Below, piece by piece: positions 57,801 through 64,000 of a stretch of 64,000 nt of DNA. The notes under the pieces are model-generated. The model was not told the origin of the DNA. It made no database searches and saw nothing but the letters and a program-made list of their open reading frames with translations. How positions within the stretch are numbered: position 1 is the stretch's first letter; each line of letters starts with the position of its first letter. The stretch is taken from positions 682,001 through 746,000 of the forward strand of contig JACATO010002138.1 in the NCBI GenBank assembly GCA_018389105.1. Direction: 5' to 3'. A program made the translations under genes and the position numbers. The stretch is from Nautilus pompilius. Its lineage: Eukaryota > Mollusca > Cephalopoda > Nautilida > Nautilidae.

Positions 57801-59349
57801 AGCTTGCAGGTTGTAGTTGAGTGTGTATGCGTGTGCACAATAACGATTGGTTGTGTTAGAGTTTTCATGAAAGAAAGAAACTAAAATGATATTGCACTGA
57901 ATAGGGAATAATACTTTTTATGATGTTGGCAGGCACAATTTTGGGAGATGTTGATAGAGAATTTGCCATATAGTGCTGTTAATCCCCAGGTTTAGAAAAC
58001 AAAGAAAGCAAGCAACCACTCATGGTACAGAAAAAATTTTCAGAACAATTGGGAAGTATTTTGTAGGTTTTCTTGTTCTGTGGCAAATCTACTTTGTTTT
58101 GCATTGGTCTATTCAACTTGCACAAAAAAGAGTCTCTCTCTGGTAACATTGATCCAGATTTCAAGTGTATGTAGCAAGTCAGTTGAAAACAATTTGTAAA
58201 GGTTTGCGATGATGATAGCAGATTAGTCTCTTAAATTTATAGGTCACACATGTCTAAGCCTATCATTAAACCTGTTTGGAAATTGGGCTTCTTTTATTGC
58301 AGTTTTTCTTAGAAACTGGTTTGATGTGATCTTTAAGAAAATAGCCTGTTTCTCTCCTGTTAAAGCTACTTGACTGATTATAATTAGTTTTCCAGCTGAT
58401 GGAAAAGGTGAAGTATGGCTGGGTTAGTGTTTGTTGTTGTTAAGCTGACCAGGTCATTACCCCTTTCTCAGTGGCAGGTTTGCTGTAGGTCACTGAGCTG
58501 AGAACCTCATCTAGCCAATGGAAGCCTCACTTGGGGATCACTTAACTTAAACACCTGAACTTAATGAACTCTCCTACTGTCAGCTGCTCCCTGGCTTGCT
58601 TCAACCTGTGAACCCTGATTTCATTAAGTCCTTTTCAACTATTGCCTGGGAGAGTCCCCTGACAGATCAGCTGGTTAAGAGAGGAATGGCAGCCATCTCT
58701 GGTATACTTTGGCATTTATTTTTGTTTGTTTGTTTGCTGCCTTGTAATTCATTAATTTACTTCATTTTACAAGGAGGGGGTGCTCCTGTCTCTGCATTTG
58801 CTTATCTTAAGAAAGGTTTGAAAGAATTACAACTCATCATATAATTTTGGCAATAAAATCTATTTAAAATGAAGGCAACATCATCTATGGTAAATGGAAA
58901 ATTAATTTTCTATGTAAATAATAATAAAAAGTGGGATTCTGCAGATCTATAAAGGATTTTCTTATCAAATGTTACCAAATACATGGGAAATTAAAGTTTG
59001 AAAAATGAATGTGTTATCTGCATTGATGAATCAGGATATTCTTGTATTTTCAATTATATTCCAGATAATTTCCGATCTTTCTGTTATGTTCTGGAAACTA
59101 ACAGAACTTTTTCAATCTATAAAATTCTGAAAACTACTTTGTAATTTTTCCATGTATAGAAATAGCCATCCTTGCTTCAACATCTTCAGTCGATGTTATG
59201 GTAAATTTTCAGCAAAATTATTAATCCTGAATTATGAAAAAGTGTGCAAGTGATTGCGATAGATAGCAGATTACTACCTAAAGAGTCGATATCAGCCTGA
59301 CACATTCAGAAATTGTCAATAACTCTGGCTGACTGGTGGTAGGATCATT
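57801..59349 (+). other. CLASP intron 3, no feature recognised
   Basis: AT-rich intron. The part 58430-58700 is somewhat GC-richer and unassigned. Confidence 0.4.
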
Positions 59350-60150
59350 GGAACGATTTAAAAAAAAAACCTGGATACTTTTCTCTTAAGAAAAGATGTG
59401 GATCAAGAAGAAAACTGTCACCAAGGAGAGAATGCATTTTGTCAAGGCTTCAAAGGAAGGATATAGTGTTGCTAAAATATTGGATGAATCTGTTAGGAGG
59501 TATTTGGTAACAGTTGACTTTAAATCACATTCCAGCTAAACAAAGAGCAAAAAAAAACAGGGCTTTGTCCACATAAAGACAAAAGAGACTTCGTTTTGTA
59601 AGAAATACCAAAATTGGCAAGTAGAAGGTTGGTGCAAAGGAATATTTGAGGATGAAAATTTACTTAATCTTTTTTGCTAATCCTGGTGCTTTGAGAGTCA
59701 GAAGCAGATCAGGTGAAAGATTTAAATGTAACTATATTTTATCAACTCAGAAGCATCCAGAAAGTGTCCATACCTGGGACTGTTATTCTGCTTGTGTAAT
59801 TCCTACCAAAAGGAATATCATTGAATAGAAATTAGTATTTGAATCTTTTAAAAACAGATTTGGTAGAATATGCTAAGAAACTCCATGTCACAGAGCAGAG
59901 AAATTTGACTTAATTTAAGAACAATAAAATTCATTGGTTTTAAGACTGGCCTTGGAATTCTTCTGATTTAAATCCAGTTGAGAACAAATAGGCAGTGATA
60001 GGGAAATATATTGCAAAAAATCATCTAAGGAATAGAGAAGAATTGACAAAAGTCATTCAGGAGGCTTGGGAAAATATTTCATCATACGAGACATTAGTTG
60101 AGATAAAGCCAGGTAGAATAAAAGCAGTCATTAAAAACAGAGATTAGTGG
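59350..60150 (+). mobile_element. Decayed Tc1-like transposase in CLASP intron 3
   Basis: Recognisable pieces appear in order. SRRKLSPRRECILSRLQRKD (59411 on) is the helix-turn-helix part. Then NPGALRVRSRSGERF (59679 on) and HPESVHTWDCYSA follow, as downstream of the first catalytic Asp. WPWNSSDLNPVENK (59947 on) holds the third acidic region, and EAWENISSYETLVEIKPGRI is the C-terminal motif. Stops and frame changes make it non-functional. Wording differs from the other two Tc1 remnants, so it is probably a separate family. Confidence 0.8.
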
Positions 60151-60839
60151 TCATCACGTTTGTTAATAAATACTTGATAAAACCCAAACACTTCTACCTG
60201 GCTTTAAGACTTCGTGTTTTGAAAAGTGTAGAAATCATTGAAAATTATCGAGTGGGACAAAATGGCTGGCCACAGCTGTACGCTGATGACATGCATGTGA
60301 TAAACAATTTTCAAAGTCTTCATAAATTTGCAATAGAGCTTCTGAATAAAATGAAAGATAAACAAGAGAATTTTGTACTTTTTTTATATTACTAGAAGGG
60401 TAGTGGCAGTATAACACATTTTCTCTTGATTTGATGAAACTAAGAGTGAATGATTGTAATAAGATTGGACACAAAAACTTGAGAATTATTTACTATGAAT
60501 ATCTACTCTACAGATATGCTGGTAGTATAGACTACTATATATAATTTTAATTAATCACTGCTATGTACAATCAAGATTTTAATTTTACTTTTTGCTGTAA
60601 AGTTTGTTGGAGTATTTTTTGTTGATATCTTGTTGCTGTATTCTTTGTATTTGGTTGAGAATAAATATAAGGGGGAAATAAGTACTTTGCAGCTAAACTA
60701 AACTTGACCAAACTTTTTTTTAGTATAATGGGGGAAGACAAAAAAAAATATATATATATATATATTATTTTTTTTTTTGGATAAATTACATTTAGATTAA
60801 CAAAAAAAAATGTTTGTAAATATGCTTTTTTTTTTATAG
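60151..60839 (+). other. CLASP intron 3, AT-rich, no feature recognised
   Basis: AT-rich with an AT run near 60750, ending in a T-rich tract and TATAG at 60835-60839 ahead of the candidate exon. Confidence 0.4.
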
Positions 60840-60890
60840 AAGCAGCAGCAGCATCTTATGGCCATCTTGCCTGATCCCAGTTACCTACAG
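60840..60890 (+). CDS. CLASP: Doubtful small CLASP exon
   Basis: 51 nt after a T-tract and TATAG, encoding KQQQHLMAILPDPSYLQ in phase 0. This is the phase left by the exon at 49369-49412. It ends before GTTTCG, a weak donor. It loosely resembles the amphipathic helix that follows LGDAKD in TOG1, but the expected V-R-E start is missing. It could be chance, or an alternative exon. Confidence 0.2.
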
Positions 60891-63800
60891 GTTTCGAGGA
60901 AAGAACCATTAACACTTATAGAAACTTGAACATGAAATTCTTTTTCTTTTTTAAAGTAAATGAAGAAGAAAAAAAGAGAGGATGCTGTCAACACCTCATA
61001 ATGAGAACGTTAAGCATTTATCAGGGTTTTGAGAGGGTTAGAATCTGGATTTTGTTATGCTTTTTAAGCTGTATTCTCAAAGAAAATGCAATCCTAGTAT
61101 AAACCTACAGACGCTTACACGATGGCTATAAGGAATAACGATTGCTGACTCGAATTACTTTGAATTTTCTTACACGGTGCATTTTTATTGCACTTTGACA
61201 TGCCTCCCATCTATTAAAAATATTTTTTAAATATTAAGAATGCTTTTGCAAAAAACCTTTTACTGCTATATTATTGCACAATGAAAGCATTAACATGATG
61301 CAGATTAAAAGAAGAAAACACATTTAGAAATGTTTAGTGCAAAAAAAATAGTTAACACTGTAAATGATAAGAAATCTGGTTTATTGTATAGTAATGGCTT
61401 ATTATTATTAATTATTATTATTATTATTATTTTATTACTATGAAAATATCAGTACCCATTACTTAAATTTTTGTTGCTTAAAATGTCTGGAAAACTACTT
61501 TTTATTAAATGTGCTAAGACGCAAAAGGCTAAAAGAATAACAACAAAGACAGATAGGTAATTTGTTTCCCTTCACTTGATAGCTTAACCATTTGTAGTCT
61601 AGAGTCATTGATGGACTTTCGTTCCTTTTATGGGTCCCGATCAATGTCTGTCTGGAAAGAGGGCTTTGCTTAAGGTTAGCATTTCTGTCTCTCTTTAAAA
61701 TTATTATTATTACATGACCCAATAGCACCATATATTACTTTAGCCATTCTTTTCAAAATTAGATTTTTAAAAATTTTCCATTTCTGAGGAATGCTGTTCC
61801 TGTTTTTGAGATAAAGCGTTTGGTTATGGGGAGTGTAAGGTCTGTGCAGCAGGCCCGCATCTGTCTGCACATTCCTGCTGCTGTTATTACTGTATCTTCA
61901 TGAATGCCAGTCACTGCAAGAAAGACCAGCCTTTGCTCCCCTGTGGCGATGGTGGCAGCAGCAACACGCTTTCCTTGCAAGCTGAGACCTGGCTTCTTGT
62001 TTTTTATAGTAGTTTGCCAACGAACATGGTGCAGAATTGATTTATTCTGCAGGGATTATTTTTAGGTACCCCGACTAACTCCCGCTGTTCTATTGCTGTA
62101 TTGATAAGCTACCTACAAACGATAAATTTGGAGGTATTTACTGCAGTGTGATTTTGGCAGATTACGCAATCGTGTGTTTTATTTGTTAGTCAGTGGATGC
62201 TAATGTTCTTATCAGGTATAGGGGGAGATCTCTCGTCATAAAACAGTGTTCAGATGTTGAGCCTAAATTCCAGCCTTTACCCGATTATAATTCAATTTTG
62301 AAAATAACCTTAATTCATGGGCGTAGAATGCTTAGGTATTATGGATCAGTGTTCTTTGGTGCATTCATGACTTCTAAGTATGTACATGTTTGTTCACCTG
62401 GCACTTCTATTCTGCAGTCTAAATTAAAAAGAAAATTAACATATAGGAATATAAATGGTGGTACTTTAATTTAAAATCACTAGCTTTGGTAACTGATAAC
62501 TTTATTAGTGAGACCTGTAATCACTGCACATGCAGTATTATTTTCTTAAGTTCTCTTCGCTTTATTGAGACATTTCGACTTAATGCTAAAACATCATTTC
62601 ATTTGTCAAATTAACTGATGTGGGAAAGAAACTAAACCAGTCATTTTGTGATGTTTGTTTGTTTCCATTTAAAAAAAAGAAAAGTAAATATCTTAGAAAT
62701 TTGTCTACATTTTCCCTCACACATCCACCCAGCTGGTTTTGTAAATAATAAGCTAGGAGTTGGGAAAAGGAATTTAAACTGATGGTTAGTAAATCTAAAC
62801 CCATCTCTTTCAAGTGGATACACTTACCAAAGATTGCTTTATAATGTGTAAGTCTGACATCTTTTTGTTTTCTTGTTTTTTCCATTTGAATATGAGTGAC
62901 AAGAATAGGGCACATTAACTCCCCCGACACACTCCAAAATAAAACCAGATCTGCCGCGTGCGTGCATGTAAGTAAGGAAATGGGGGGGGGGATGAAGAAC
63001 AAACTGGTGCAGAAGGTGCTTCAAGAAAGACAGTAATGACTTTGCTTGCTTTATTTTCATCGTTTGAATTCATTGTCAACTGACTCCATTTCTTCTGCAA
63101 TAATCCATTCTGGTTGCAATTTAAATTAGTTAATTTCTCAAGTAAAGACTTTGGTATATTCATGGCCAATACAGGCTGAACTACTAGGAATGGACATTCA
63201 AATGAAACAGGATGGATCACTGTAATGGTGTCTGGCTGGGTGGGTTTCATTTGAACATCTGTCCTCATAAATGGGACCAGGGATGATAAAACAGATTCTA
63301 ACCTGGAAGTCACTTGCATAGATTTCCATTAGCCTGAGTAATATATATATTTTTTTATGGCACTTGCATTTCTATATTGGCTTTATTCATGAAGGTGATA
63401 ACAAAATTGATTTGATATAGGCAAAGCTGATAACCTGACTAGGTCTCTTGGTGATTTAGATATCATGAGTAAGATTTATGTATATTTTGAAGTTGAATTT
63501 CTTTTACAGAAGTTGTGTGTGTGTTGTGTGTGTCAGGAAAAAGATTGCATACTTTAATGAGTAGGTATTCTTTTAGTTTCTGGAGTTTTATATTTTCCTG
63601 TCAGTTTGGATTTTTAAATAAAATCCAGATTAGTGCCTGATTGATTGGTTATTGTATCTGCATCTGTCAGTTTTTGTTTTTACATAAATAAAATGACTTA
63701 AAATTTGGCAGAACATGTTAAAAACCAGAACAAGAGAGAATTCTGGGTATTTGTTGGCTTTTTTTTTGTTGTTTTTTTTGGTTTTTTTAAAAATTAAATC

Positions 63801-64000
63801 TGATTACAAAGGCAGTCATTACCTGGGTAAGTTTGCCTTCTCTCCTCATTCAAGAAACCAGTACATCAGGAAGTTTTCCTGGTGCCGAATACATTTTGAA
63901 TCAGTTTTAACATCCTGGCATTTAAGCTTTTTTTGTTTGTTTCTAATTTCAGTTTTTGCAGGGGCCATCTTAGGAGAAAGGTGTGAAAACTTAAAGTATT
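60891..64000 (+). other. CLASP intron or downstream DNA, unassigned
   Basis: AT-rich with a TTA microsatellite (61399-61437) and a GT run near 63515. Minus-strand ORFs of 134 and 138 codons overlap at 62586-63319. Neither is recognised. No CLASP exon was seen, so the next exons probably lie beyond 64 kb. Confidence 0.4.

Noticed and set aside
60147-60395. YADD motif suggesting a reverse transcriptase
   Set aside because: Only LYADDM is present. No other RT blocks lie around it, and the ORF has no further similarity.
62586-63002. 138-codon minus-strand ORF
   Set aside because: Overlaps another unassigned frame, contains homopolymer-derived Phe and Pro runs, and matches nothing known to me.

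Overview
The window is AT-rich animal nuclear DNA. It has spliced genes with long introns, T-rich acceptor tracts, a CpG-rich promoter and many decayed transposons and short interspersed repeats. Two conserved eukaryotic genes can be read from translated exons, both on the plus strand. The protein sequences and repeat types suggest an invertebrate, most likely a lophotrochozoan such as a mollusc. That placement is inference, because no species-specific marker was seen. The window holds no bacterial operon, CRISPR array or rRNA, and I found no convincing tRNA gene.

From 1 to about 7.9 kb lies the 3' part of PA2G4 (EBP1, proliferation-associated 2G4): five coding exons between 784 and 5995, giving 163 C-terminal residues. 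The earlier exons are outside the window. The last intron uses a GC donor. A long 3' UTR follows, with a poly(A) signal near 7918. From 7.9 to 13.85 kb is intergenic DNA with one dead Tc1-like transposase.

From 13.85 to 14.94 kb is a CpG-rich promoter region with a strong G-quadruplex motif beside an inverted repeat. It serves the second gene, CLASP (CLIP-associating microtubule-binding protein). The CLASP start codon is at 15462. Its first coding exons (15462-15638, 45108-45186, 49369-49412) encode the first 100 residues, the start of TOG domain 1. The leader exon carries a short upstream ORF and a second G-quadruplex-forming run. The rest of the gene lies beyond the window, apart from one doubtful small exon at 60840-60890.

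The first CLASP coding intron (29.5 kb) and the next two are full of mobile DNA. They contain two closely related mariner copies (25.3 and 50.3 kb), a BED-finger hAT remnant (28.8-30.1 kb) and two more dead Tc1-like elements (45.5 and 59.4 kb). At least nine copies of a tRNA-derived SINE-like family are spread through the window in both orientations, one of them in a PA2G4 intron. A DDE-type transposase remnant (35.9-37.8 kb) is flanked by two diverged copies, in opposite orientation, of a ~520 bp segment that looks protein-coding. That structure at 35.0-38.5 kb is the least explained part of the window. PA2G4 and CLASP are not known to work together; they are simply neighbours in the same orientation.
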